A stretch of DNA of 64,000 nt from CAVTPD01 sp963736575 (GCA_963736575.1 CAVTPD010000001.1:806001-870000); one strand, 5' to 3'. Shown: positions 8,322 through 18,065, counted from the stretch's first letter. Program-made: numbers and translations. The notes: generated from the letters alone by a model not told the origin.

Positions 8322-11150
8322 ATGAATAAATTCTTATCAATTTTTGTTTTGCTGGCTTTTTTACCAGGATTGGTAACAGCACAAGCCGGGCCTGGTCTTG
8401 GCAACTTAACGTATTCTAATGCTGAATTATACAATAGCATTTGGGACTACACCGAGATCAACCACATGGGGTCAACTATGCCTACCATGGTTAACGGTTA
8501 TTTGATTACAACTTTTCACCCCGATAGTGGAAAACCACCAGGTGGGATTTTGGTTTGGGATGTATCAGACCCTAGAAATCCCGTATTGATTAAAAGAGTG
8601 TATGATGCTCGTACCTCTTCTTTTAGAGAGATGCATGCCGTGCCTCAACACGGCAACTACATCATTTTTCAGGATGGATGCGGTTTTCAGATTTGGGATT
8701 TTAGTAACCCGAGAGATCCACAGCAAGTTATTAGACATTGCATGGATGGATATGCCCACGATGATTATGGTTCTGCGTGGCAAATTTCATGGCAGGCACC
8801 CTACATTTACATTGCAAACGGAGGTGCTGGATTTGATGTGATTGATGCGACAGACATGCGTAATCCTCGTAAAGTAAAGCACATTTTCACCCCTCGGCAG
8901 GTAGGGACTATTCAGGCGGTAGGGAATTTGCTGTATACGTCGGCGCATGATCTTGGTCGTGGTATTACATTATATGACATAAGTAACCCCTTGGATCCTC
9001 AACTGATTAATAGCTATTCCAACACCGAGAATATGTACGCTTCATCAATGAACGGAAACAGAGCCGTGATTTCCGCCAGAGGAAATGCCAATAACGGTTT
9101 ATTTAGTGCTTATGATATTAGTGATCCTTTTAACATTAAGAAAATGGGATCTTTAGATATTGGCAACAGAGGAGAGCAACTTTATAATAGTTCTCAAGAC
9201 CATTTTATTTTTCAAGGTTGCCAAGATGAAGTTGTAAAGATAGATGCCTCTGACCCATATAATCTTAAAATCGTTGGTAGAGGCCATTTGGTAACGGGTG
9301 ATGTAGATCACGGACAAGTAACGCCTTTTGGTAATTTAATATTTGTAGGTAACGATCATGGTTCCGGAAGCGGTTTCTGGGTACATCAATCAGCACCTGA
9401 TACCAAGGCTCCGGAAGTGAACATGATTGTGCCAAGAGCGAATTCTGTGAACAGAGCATTGACCAGCCGTATAGGTATTACACTTACGGATAACATTATG
9501 AATGAGTCCATTAACACGGATAATTTCATTGTACGTCCAATAGGAGGGCAAAAGATTGATGGAAAATTCAGTTATGCATTCTCAACGATTAACTTTTCTC
9601 CCGCACAGCCTTTACAAACTAATACAACGTATGAGGTTTACATTCCTGTAGGTGGAATAAAAGACGTTGTTGGAAATCCTATAGCCGAACCATTTGTGTC
9701 TTACTTTTCAACTGGACCAACAGGTGAATTTCCACCGGCTAAAGGAAACACACCATGGGTTTTTGAAGAAAATGGACAGGTTTCCTTATTCTGGAATAAC
9801 ATTTCAAATGCGAATTCATACATCATAAAAAGGGGACTTTCTACTACTGGTCCTTTTGAGGAAATAGCCACTACAACAGGTACATTTTATACGGATTCTG
9901 ATGTTGAAAATGATCAGTATTATTATTACACCATTTCGGGTGAAAACAGTTTTGGCGAAGGAACTACATCTGGTGTTACAAGAGCAATGCCAGCGTTGTA
10001 CATTACCGATCTTGACTGGGTTTCTGCTTCTAATGAATGGGGACCTGTAGAAAAAGATCAAAGTAATGGGGAGAATGATCCTGATGATGGCGATTATATT
10101 TCATTAAACGGGCAGGTATACAGCAGAGGGGTAGGTGTTCATGCGAATTCAACAGTGCGTTATAATCTTTCCGCAGGCAATTATCAGCGTTTTACAAGTG
10201 ACATCGGAATTGACGATGAAGTAGGTACAGGTGGTTCTGTAATATTCACTGTTTTAGCTGATGGCAATGAACTATTTAACAGTGGGTTAATGACAGGAGA
10301 GGATCCTACACAAACTGTAGATGTAGATATTTCCGGTGCAAATACATTAACGTTAACTGTTTTATCCGATGGTGATGCAGGTCTGGATCACGCATCTTGG
10401 GGAGGAGCTCGATTAAGATTGCCACAAAGACCGTATAATGGTTTTGCCCATGTTATTCCCGGTAAAATAGAGGTCGAAGAATATGATTTAGGAGGAAATA
10501 ACCTAGCCTATTATGATGCTACTCCCGGGAGTCAAACCGGTGTTGAATTTAGATTGAATGAAGACGTTGATCTGGAAAATTGTAGTGACGTCGGTGGGGG
10601 ATATAACCTTGGTTGGAGCACTGCGGGTGAATGGCTGGAATATACGGTTGATGTAAAATCAGCAGGAACTTATGACATCGAACTCAGAGTAGCCTGCAAT
10701 GGTGATAACCGGACGCTTTCTCTGGAAATGGATGATTCGCCAATTGCTAATAATATAGCTGTACCAAATACAAGTGGATGGCAGGAATGGCAAACAGTAA
10801 TTATTCCGGATGTAACATTAAAAGAAGGAGTACAAGTAATGAAGCTGGTTGTGGGTGATGTAGATTTTGTTAATGTCAATTATGTGGTATTTACTGATAT
10901 AGTTACTTCTGTGTTTGAAGTTCAATCCCAAAGTGTACAAGCTGTTCCAAATCCATTCAATGAAGAAGGTTTTAGGCTGAAAGCAGAAGGCGGATACAGT
11001 TACAGAATATGTGATATAAGCGGTAAAATAATATCTAAAGGTAGGGCCGGTGGAGACATCGTTTTAGGTCAGAACCTAAAAAAGGGCCTGTATATTCTTC
11101 ATGTAGAAACAGATAAAACTAGTAGTGAATTTAAAATGGTTAAACATTGA
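8322..11150 (+). CDS. Secreted LVIVD-type beta-propeller with FnIII, NPCBM, CBM6 and T9SS domains
   Basis: Domains in order: signal peptide; a beta-propeller of LVIVD-type repeats (VWDVSDPRNPVLIKRV, IWDFSNPRDPQQV, VIDATDMRNPRKV) over about residues 25-360; a CopC/Big_5-like domain (about 363-465, SYAFSTINFSPAQPL); a fibronectin III-like domain (about 476-560); an NPCBM domain (about 561-697, RGVGVHANSTVRY); a CBM6 of the NLGWSTAGEWLEYTVDV subtype (about 703-863); and a T9SS tail ending FKMVKH. No catalytic residue set was recognised. Two carbohydrate-binding domains suggest it sits on polysaccharide. It is four-base overlapped or six-base adjacent to the next gene, a propeller/cytochrome c protein, so the two likely act together. 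The function is unknown. Confidence 0.88.
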   Translation: MNKFLSIFVLLAFLPGLVTAQAGPGLGNLTYSNAELYNSIWDYTEINHMGSTMPTMVNGYLITTFHPDSGKPPGGILVWDVSDPRNPVLIKRVYDARTSSFREMHAVPQHGNYIIFQDGCGFQIWDFSNPRDPQQVIRHCMDGYAHDDYGSAWQISWQAPYIYIANGGAGFDVIDATDMRNPRKVKHIFTPRQVGTIQAVGNLLYTSAHDLGRGITLYDISNPLDPQLINSYSNTENMYASSMNGNRAVISARGNANNGLFSAYDISDPFNIKKMGSLDIGNRGEQLYNSSQDHFIFQGCQDEVVKIDASDPYNLKIVGRGHLVTGDVDHGQVTPFGNLIFVGNDHGSGSGFWVHQSAPDTKAPEVNMIVPRANSVNRALTSRIGITLTDNIMNESINTDNFIVRPIGGQKIDGKFSYAFSTINFSPAQPLQTNTTYEVYIPVGGIKDVVGNPIAEPFVSYFSTGPTGEFPPAKGNTPWVFEENGQVSLFWNNISNANSYIIKRGLSTTGPFEEIATTTGTFYTDSDVENDQYYYYTISGENSFGEGTTSGVTRAMPALYITDLDWVSASNEWGPVEKDQSNGENDPDDGDYISLNGQVYSRGVGVHANSTVRYNLSAGNYQRFTSDIGIDDEVGTGGSVIFTVLADGNELFNSGLMTGEDPTQTVDVDISGANTLTLTVLSDGDAGLDHASWGGARLRLPQRPYNGFAHVIPGKIEVEEYDLGGNNLAYYDATPGSQTGVEFRLNEDVDLENCSDVGGGYNLGWSTAGEWLEYTVDVKSAGTYDIELRVACNGDNRTLSLEMDDSPIANNIAVPNTSGWQEWQTVIIPDVTLKEGVQVMKLVVGDVDFVNVNYVVFTDIVTSVFEVQSQSVQAVPNPFNEEGFRLKAEGGYSYRICDISGKIISKGRAGGDIVLGQNLKKGLYILHVETDKTSSEFKMVKH

Positions 11151-13605
11151 TAGTGAAGAATTTTATTCTGAAAATATTGCTGTTTTTTCTGGTGATACTA
11201 TGCAGTGCTTTTGTACTTATGGTTGAAGAGGAGGGTTATGTACTTCAGCAAAACCCACCGAGTCAAAGTAATTTCTTAGTAACGTTTAGAATCACAGAAG
11301 GCGATACAAACAACATTCCCTTTATAGCGTGGGATTTTGGTGACGGCACTGGTTTAGGCAGGTATAAGAGAAGTCTTACCACTACACATCGTTTTGATAA
11401 GCCAGGGGTATATCAGGTATTTGCACGAATACAAGGTGAAGATATTCCCCTTACCGTAACCCAAACTATTTATAACCAAGCAAGCAATCCGAAACCTACG
11501 CGCTCTTCAACTATAGCTGTCGATACAATACATAAATTAGTTTGGACGGTTAATCCAGATAATAACTCTATCTCACGTATAGATATGGCTACAAACCAAT
11601 TGCTGGATGAAGTCCGGGCCGGAAATCATCCCAGAACGCTGGCGCTACATAAATCGGGAACGGTTTGGGTAGCCAACGAAGATGAAGGGACAGTATCCAT
11701 CGTTTCAACAGCAGGTGAATTTGTAGATAAAATTGACTTGCCTCATGCTTCACGCCCTTATGGTATTTGTTTCGATCCACAGTATTCCTACTGTTATGTT
11801 ACCCTACAAGGAACCGGTGAATTGATTAAGATTGATGTTTCTAAAAGGGAAATTATAGACAAAATTAATGTAGGTAGAGCACCAAGAGGAATAGCCATAA
11901 CATCGGACGGATTTACGGTTTTAGTCACCCAGTTTATATCCGAGAAGATACATGGTACAGTGCGCGCCGTAGATGCTTCATCTATGCAAATTTCCAAAGA
12001 AATTATTCTTGCATTTGATGAAACTCCGGATTTTGAAGATCGTGGTCGTGGAGTTCCTAATTATCCTGTCTTCTATAACTATTTCACCAGACGGATCCGA
12101 AGCTTGGGTTCCATGTAAAAAAGACAACACAGCCAGAGGTGTTTTTAGAGATGGTCAAGAATTAACTTTTGATAATACTGTACGAACAATTGTGGCCCGC
12201 ATTGACATGAATACTCTGGAAGAAATTACGGATATGCGCACAGATATCAACGATGCAGAAATGGCTTGTGCAGTAGAATTTAGTCCGTATGGAAATCTTG
12301 CTTTCATTGCGCTTCAGGGTAACAATAAAATCATCATGATTCATGTGGCTACCAATGCCAGAATGGGTTTGTTGGATTCAGTGGGACTGGCCCCACAAGG
12401 TTTAATGTTTAACAGAGATGGTACGCGCTTGTATGTACAGAATTTTATGTCCAGATCAGTTGGCGTTCTTAATACGGAAGATATTATTCTGTCGAATAAT
12501 TTTGCCTCAAAAATTGAGACCAGAATCTCTACTGTTGAAAATGAACGTCTATCGGACGAAGTATTACATGGGAAACAAATTTTTTACAATGCTGAAGATA
12601 CCCGGATGACTTTTGCGGGATACATAAGTTGCGCCAGTTGTCATTTAGATGGTGGTAGCGATGAAAGAGTTTGGGATTTTACAGGTAGAGGAGAAGGGTT
12701 AAGAAATACCCATAGCCTTTTAGGAAGAGGCGGTATGCGTATGGGAAATGTGCATTGGACTTCAAACTTTGATGAAATTCAGGATTTCGAAAACGATATC
12801 CGTAATGGTTTTAGAGGATCTGGGTTTCTTCCAGACTCTGTATTCAACTCCGGAACCATTAGCGATCCTTTAGGTGATCCAAAAGCCGGATTAAGCCGGA
12901 TTTAGATGCATTAGCGGCCTACGTTAGTTCACTGGAAGAGGTTCATCCCAGTCCCTACAGAGAGGAAGACGGTAGACTTACAATGGACGGACTAGCCGGA
13001 AAAAAAATATTTGCGCAATTAGGTTGTAATAATTGTCATTCCGGACCCGATTTTACGGATCGATCTGAAGGTGAACTCCATGACGTGGGTACTGCTAAAA
13101 TATCCTCAGGTACTCGTCGCAACGAGGCACTAACCGGATTTGGTACACCAACACTCAAAGGAATATGGGAAACAGCTCCTTATTTACATGATGGATCAGC
13201 TACCAACACTTCGGGAGGTTCTTAGTTGATCAAAATAGAAACAATGAGCATGGTGATCTTAACGGTTTAACAGAAATAGAAATAGATCAATTGGTAGCGT
13301 ATCTTCTTCAGATTGATGAAACAGATGATGAAGTGATATCATCCATAGGCGCTTTAAATACGAGTGATCTATCTTTTAATCTATATCCGAATCCTGCAAT
13401 AGATGTTTTAACAATTAGTGTTGCAGAGCATAATCCTCAAGGACAAATTTCAATTTATACTACAGATGGAAAAAGCATTGTTCGGAGCTTTAGTGTAAAC
13501 CAAAGGGAAATGAAAATAAATATTCAGGACCTGAGAGAAGGTATATATATAGTGAAGTACCAGAATGGTACCCAACAACAAAGTGTAAAGTTAATTATTG
13601 AGTAA
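11147..13605 (+). pseudogene. Secreted PKD/YVTN beta-propeller di-haem cytochrome c protein with T9SS tail, interrupted by four indels
   Basis: The first possible start is TTG at 11147; GTG at 11153 gives a cleaner signal segment (VKNFILKILLFFLVILCSAF). Domains: PKD (IAWDFGDGTG); a YVTN-type propeller (ISRIDMATNQLLDEV, KIDVSKREIIDKINVG, ISPDGSEAWV); then two c-type haem motifs, CASCH near 12632 and CNNCH near 13030, as in MauG/di-haem peroxidase-like proteins; then a T9SS sorting domain (YPNPAIDVL to KLIIE). The frame breaks at about 12065 (extra base), 12893 (missing A), 13205 (extra A) and 13224 (extra A). The repaired protein is about 815 residues. Open pieces are 11147-12118, 11973-12905, 12983-13225 and 13291-13605. 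All domain motifs are intact, so sequence errors are a real alternative to a true pseudogene. Confidence 0.82.
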
Positions 13606-13691
13606 AAAAAAGCTTGATGCATATACAAGGACAATTACTGATTGAACAAGAAGTAGATAAAAATATAAGTTTAACCCAAAACACTGAAAAG

Positions 13692-15995
13692 ATGAAACAA
13701 CTTAAAAACAGAATTTGGTTTCAGAATGAAATTGAATTCTTTTGCCCTAAAATAAGCTTTGTAGCTTTAGTCTGTATTTTATTCTCTTTTCAACTGAAAG
13801 CCCAGTTTAGTTACATTAACGTAAACGGAACTTCACGTGAAATGATTGTACATGTTCCATCGGGCTTGCCACAAAATAGTCCTTTGGTAATCTCATTGCA
13901 TGGTCTTAATCAAGATGCACCGTTCCAGCAGTCTTCTGCTAAATGGGAAGAAGTGGCTGATACCGCACAATTTGTTGTTGTTTACCCCAATGCTATTAAT
14001 AAGTCGTGGGATATAAGTGGCCAAAGCGATTTAAATTTTTTGAAGGCCATTATCAATGACATGTCTACCCGTTATAGTATAAATCGAAATAGAGTATATG
14101 TTACCGGATTTTCAATGGGTGGTATGATGAGTTATCACACAGCCAATAATATGGCCGATCAAGTAGCAGCCATTGGGCCAGTTTCTGGTTATTTATTTGC
14201 AAACCCCGTTTCTAGCTCAAGACCAATGCCTATAATTCATATCCATGGAACAGCAGATGATGTTGTGGGGTACAGTGGTGTTGCAGGTGTTTTATCAAAA
14301 TGGAGAAACTGGAACGCTTGTCCAAGCAATAGCACATTTGTTGATCCATATCCGGCTAATAAACCTGCTTCGGCAGGGTCATATGAACATTGGGGTCCAT
14401 GTGAGAATAGCGAAATAGTACTTATAGCAAACGAAGGTAAAGGGCATTGGCATTCAAACGATAATGCTGGTGTTCATAGCACAAAAGAAATATGGAAATT
14501 TTTCTTACGTCATTCCTTGGCTTCTCCAAATCTGCCCGTTGTATCTATAACTAGCCCTAATGTAAGTGGAGTTGAGGGGCCTACAAACATTGAAATTGAG
14601 GCCTCTGCATCAGACCCGAATGGTACTATTACCAAAGTAGAGTTCTTTAATGGAACAACAAAACTGTCTGAAGATGCCAGAGCCCCATATAGCTATACTT
14701 GGACTAATGTAGCCCTTGGAAATTATACTATCCGTGTGGTTGCTACCGATAATGATGGAAACAAGGCTGAAGCAACGTTACCATTTTCAGTAAACGTACC
14801 CCAAGCTCCATATCAAGGAAATGCGCACGAAATACCAGGCGTTATTCAGTTAGAAGAATATGATATAGGTGGAAATGGTTTTGCTTACATGGATAGTACT
14901 CCCGGTAGTGAAACGGATGTAACCTTCCGAAATAACGAAGATGTAGATCTTGAAAATTGTACCGATGAAGGAGCAGGTTACAATATAGGATGGACAACAG
15001 CAGGAGAATGGTTAGAATATACAGTAGATGTAACAAAAGCAGGCCTATATGACCTACAATTCCGTGTAGCATGTAACGGAGATGATAGAACAGTATCTGT
15101 AGCAATGGATGGTGAAGACATTGCCACGAATGTAGCTATTCCAAATACTACAGGATGGCAAGTATGGCAAACAGTTACGGTTAATAATATTGAATTGATG
15201 CCTGGCCAAAAAGTAATGCGGTTAACCATTGGTGAGACTGATTTTGTAAACCTGAACTATGTGACTTTTGTACTGAAAGAAGAATACGTGAAAGAACCGT
15301 TTAACGGAACTGCACATACAATTCCGGGTAGAATAGAAGCAGAAGAATACGACAAAGGCGGAGAAGGTTTAGGCTACCATGAAGCTAATTCAAATGGAAA
15401 TCAAAGTACGGCTACATTCAGAAATGACGAAGTAGATATGGAACCAACGCAAGATGTTGATGGCGATTATAACGTGGCTTATACCTTGACAGGGGAATGG
15501 TTAGAATACACAGTGGATGTAGAGCGCGCAGGTGATTATGACCTAGATATTAGAGTAGCGAAAGAGGGTGACGGAGGTTTATTTCATATTGAAATGGATG
15601 GTGTAGATGTCACTGGTCCGATTTCGGTTCCCAACACAGGCGGATGGCAAGTATGGGAAACCGTCACTTTAAATGATGTTAATCTAACAGCTGGCGAACA
15701 CGTAATGCGTATTGCGTTTGATTCAGACTACATGAATTTGAATTATGTAGAATTCCGCAACCAAGTGGTTACCTCATTAACTAATTCTGAATTAATTAGC
15801 ATAGAGATTTACCCTAATCCAGTCAAAAATTATTTAGAACTCTCAAACCCTTCCGATTGGAGATTGTTAGATCTAAAAGGCATTGAATTAGAAACAGGTA
15901 AAAACCAAAAGATTATAAATTTATCATCACTTCCTTCAGGTATTTATTTTATGGAAATCCAAAACAAAAACCACAAAGTGATTAAGGTAGATTAA
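13692..15995 (+). CDS. CE1-type esterase (feruloyl/acetyl xylan esterase-like) with Ig-like, two CBM6 and T9SS domains
   Basis: The frame is open from 13614, but ATG 13692 gives MKQLKN followed by a hydrophobic segment ending QLKAQ and is preferred. The catalytic domain resembles LpqC/PHB-depolymerase-type CE1 esterases: GFSMGG serine elbow near residue 139, HGTADD near 183 with the Asp, and GKGHWHS near 250 with the His. Family members release ferulate or acetate from xylan. Then come an Ig-like domain (DPNGTITKVEFFNGTTKL), a CBM6 of the NIGWTTAGEWLEYTVDV subtype, and a second CBM6 with the NVAYTLTGEWLEYTVDV core. A T9SS tail (YPNPVKNYLELS to KVIKVD) ends the protein. The tail architecture matches the truncated protein at the window start. 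It is the last long gene of the polysaccharide run. Confidence 0.87.
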   Translation: MKQLKNRIWFQNEIEFFCPKISFVALVCILFSFQLKAQFSYINVNGTSREMIVHVPSGLPQNSPLVISLHGLNQDAPFQQSSAKWEEVADTAQFVVVYPNAINKSWDISGQSDLNFLKAIINDMSTRYSINRNRVYVTGFSMGGMMSYHTANNMADQVAAIGPVSGYLFANPVSSSRPMPIIHIHGTADDVVGYSGVAGVLSKWRNWNACPSNSTFVDPYPANKPASAGSYEHWGPCENSEIVLIANEGKGHWHSNDNAGVHSTKEIWKFFLRHSLASPNLPVVSITSPNVSGVEGPTNIEIEASASDPNGTITKVEFFNGTTKLSEDARAPYSYTWTNVALGNYTIRVVATDNDGNKAEATLPFSVNVPQAPYQGNAHEIPGVIQLEEYDIGGNGFAYMDSTPGSETDVTFRNNEDVDLENCTDEGAGYNIGWTTAGEWLEYTVDVTKAGLYDLQFRVACNGDDRTVSVAMDGEDIATNVAIPNTTGWQVWQTVTVNNIELMPGQKVMRLTIGETDFVNLNYVTFVLKEEYVKEPFNGTAHTIPGRIEAEEYDKGGEGLGYHEANSNGNQSTATFRNDEVDMEPTQDVDGDYNVAYTLTGEWLEYTVDVERAGDYDLDIRVAKEGDGGLFHIEMDGVDVTGPISVPNTGGWQVWETVTLNDVNLTAGEHVMRIAFDSDYMNLNYVEFRNQVVTSLTNSELISIEIYPNPVKNYLELSNPSDWRLLDLKGIELETGKNQKIINLSSLPSGIYFMEIQNKNHKVIKVD

Positions 15996-16021
15996 TTGTT
16001 TATGTCTTAATTCTGAATGTT

Positions 16022-16156
16022 ATGCAAAAAACAAAAAAGAGTAATTGGATTATAGTAATTGTATTTTCTTTTCTAGCATTTTTGTTCTTAGTGAATGATG
16101 TTATGTCTAAAAATAAATCCGAGAAGCAACAAGTTTTTTTGAATTTTAAAAAGTAG
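16022..16156 (+). CDS. 44-residue single-pass membrane peptide
   Basis: ATG at 16022 opens a 44-codon frame ending in TAG. The product has a basic N-terminus (MQKTKKSN), one hydrophobic segment (WIIVIVFSFLAFLFLV) and a lysine-rich C-terminus (KSEKQQ, NFKK). It lies 26 bases after the CE1-type esterase on the same strand and before a strong terminator, so it would be the last cistron. No family was recognised. It may be a real small membrane protein or a chance frame. Confidence 0.4.
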   Translation: MQKTKKSNWIIVIVFSFLAFLFLVNDVMSKNKSEKQQVFLNFKK

Positions 16157-16241
16157 GGGAGTTTATTAATTGATTTCTTAGCAGCCAATCAATTTAATTG
16201 ATCCTTTTATGAAGAAGTCCATTTAATAATATGTGGACTCT

Positions 16242-16288
16242 AAAAGAACAAATCCCCTATTTTTATATAAAAGGGGATTTGTTCTTTT
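16242..16288. terminator. Bidirectional intrinsic terminator
   Basis: A perfect 16-base inverted repeat pairs AAAAGAACAAATCCCC at 16242-16257 with GGGGATTTGTTCTTTT at 16273-16288. The T- and A-rich arms give a U-tract in both directions. It sits between the plus-strand polysaccharide operon and the minus-strand SPFH gene ending at 16296, so it probably terminates both. Confidence 0.85.
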
Positions 16289-16295
16289 TTATAAC

Positions 16296-17066
16296 TTATT
16301 CAGTGATAAAAACGGGGGCTTGTTTGTCCATTAAAATCGTTTTAGCGTTAGGGGATGTTCCTATGGCTTTTAAAGCTTCAATATAGCGGTACTGTAGCGC
16401 TTCTTGATTAATAGCTGTATTAATGATTTCCTGTGATTTTTTGATCCCTTCTGCTTCAATAATCTGTCTTTCAGCTTCCTTTTTTTGTTTGTCTATAATA
16501 AACTCCATGGTTAAGGCATTTTGTTCGGCTTCCACCTTCCGTTCTATGGCTAGAATTATTTCTTTAGGCATTATTATATCTCTTAGAAGAACAGCATCAA
16601 TTATAAAACCATATTGACTAATTTGTTTAGTTAATTGATCTTTTATAGCATTTTCTATTTTTTCTCTTTGGGTAGAATATAACTCTTTAGCTTCGTATCG
16701 GGCACATATTTCTCTAGTGGTGGCCCTTAAGTTGCTAATGATAACTACTTCCTGATAATTACTTCCAAATTGTATATATACTTCTTTGGCTCTATCGGGA
16801 TTTACATGGTATAGTAAGCTTATTTCTGAATCAACACTTAAACCCTCTTTACTGGGTACAATCATACGTTCGTATACTTCTACTATTTGGGTATTAATTT
16901 TAACCATTTTACTAGTAAATGGGTTAAAGAGATGCGATCCCCCTTTCACGGGATTTTCACTAAGTTTACCTGTGTTTTGAATGTAACCAACCTGACCTGG
17001 GCGAACTACCATACAGGAAAAGAGGATAAGGATAGATGCAGCAAAGACTATGATTTTTTTCATCAT
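16296..17066 (-). CDS. SPFH/prohibitin-family lipoprotein
   Basis: The 256-residue product starts MMKKIIVFAASILILFSC, a lipobox-like signal, followed by an SPFH (stomatin/prohibitin/flotillin/HflK-C) domain from about residue 25 to 190. Features include RPGQVGYIQ, SVDSEISLLYHV and LRDIIMPKEI. A charged helical segment (KQKKEAERQIIEAEGIKKSQEI) typical of prohibitins follows. SPFH proteins form membrane-associated oligomers that organise membranes or regulate proteases. The lipobox cysteine suggests anchoring by lipid rather than the usual N-terminal transmembrane helix. It is preceded by 145 bases without a gene and appears monocistronic. Confidence 0.88.
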   Translation of the reverse strand: MMKKIIVFAASILILFSCMVVRPGQVGYIQNTGKLSENPVKGGSHLFNPFTSKMVKINTQIVEVYERMIVPSKEGLSVDSEISLLYHVNPDRAKEVYIQFGSNYQEVVIISNLRATTREICARYEAKELYSTQREKIENAIKDQLTKQISQYGFIIDAVLLRDIIMPKEIILAIERKVEAEQNALTMEFIIDKQKKEAERQIIEAEGIKKSQEIINTAINQEALQYRYIEALKAIGTSPNAKTILMDKQAPVFITE

Positions 17067-17211
17067 AACTATATAATTTAAGTTGTAAAACAGAAAATAT
17101 TAGCGCGTTATCCAGAAAAATTATAACAAATCTTAAGATTTATTATTCTACAAGATACAGTTTTGTAAATCCATATAGCAGAATTTTTTTCTGCTTTAGA
17201 AGAGTAAGTGC

Positions 17212-18003
17212 TTAAGCCTCTAAATTTTTTACCAAATGAAATCCCAGTCTTGGATAAAAACGATTTATATAATAGAAAATCTTCTCTTTTAGAGCGCCAA
17301 TAAAAAGTACTCGTTTTTTTGTTTCAATTCCTTTAATAATAGTTTTAGCCACTGCTGCAGGTGATTGTCCATTATCAATCACTTTGTCTGAACGGTTAAA
17401 TTTTGTTCCTTTTTCAGTTAAAGAATTTTTAGCAATATTGGTATTTACTGCCCCAGGTCTCACAATTAAAATATTAATGTTTGTTTTCCATAGTTCCGTT
17501 CTTAATGAAGCAAAATAACCTTCTAAAGCATGCTTGCTGGCACAGTATGCCGTTCGGTAGGGTAATCCTGCAAAACCGGCCACACTGCTTAAAGTAACAA
17601 AATGTCCTTTGTTTTGATCTACAAAATGCGGTAAAATTGCTTGGCTCAATTTTAATGTTCCGTAAAAATTGATGGCCATAATTTTTTGATAAACATCTTC
17701 GCTGGTTTCTGCTGCTTTACTTCTTTGTGAAACCCCTGCGTTGTTAATGAGCACATCTATCTCACCAAAACAAGCAATCGCCTCTTGTGTTTTTGTATCT
17801 AATTGATCGGCTTGTTCTAAATCTAAGACCAATAATTTAATATCATCCTGATTACTGCAAAGGCTTTTTACGTCTTCTAAAGAATGTTCATTTCTTCCGC
17901 TTAAAATAAGTTGGGTACCTTTAGCCGAAAGTTGAATAGCCAACTCTTTACCTATTCCCGAAGAAGCACCTGTAATCCAAACCTTTTTTTTATTCCAGAA
18001 CAT
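17212..18003 (-). CDS. SDR-family NAD(P)-dependent oxidoreductase
   Basis: A classical short-chain dehydrogenase of 263 residues. The Rossmann glycine motif TGASSGIG is at about residues 11-18, NNAG at about 86-89, and the catalytic Ser-Tyr-Lys set is present in LSSVAGFAG and YCASK. The C-terminus (VLFIGALKEKIFYYINRFYP) resembles DHRS7-like bacterial SDRs that are membrane associated. The substrate cannot be read from sequence. It is divergent from the DUF547 gene, with 62 bases between the starts. Confidence 0.92.
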   Translation of the reverse strand: MFWNKKKVWITGASSGIGKELAIQLSAKGTQLILSGRNEHSLEDVKSLCSNQDDIKLLVLDLEQADQLDTKTQEAIACFGEIDVLINNAGVSQRSKAAETSEDVYQKIMAINFYGTLKLSQAILPHFVDQNKGHFVTLSSVAGFAGLPYRTAYCASKHALEGYFASLRTELWKTNINILIVRPGAVNTNIAKNSLTEKGTKFNRSDKVIDNGQSPAAVAKTIIKGIETKKRVLFIGALKEKIFYYINRFYPRLGFHLVKNLEA

Positions 18004-18065
18004 TTATGCGGTATATTTAGTTATGGGCTAAGACAATAACTTCGAATATATTTAAATTATACCTT

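Noticed and set aside
13614..13691. Upstream start of the CE1-type esterase at 13614
   Set aside because: It would add 26 polar residues before the signal peptide; ATG 13692 places the basic start and hydrophobic segment at the N-terminus.
240..15780. Repeated DNA in the first 16 kb as a CRISPR or simple repeat array
   Set aside because: The repeats are in-frame CBM6 and Ig-like coding modules of about 400-500 bases with protein-level conservation, not short spaced repeats.
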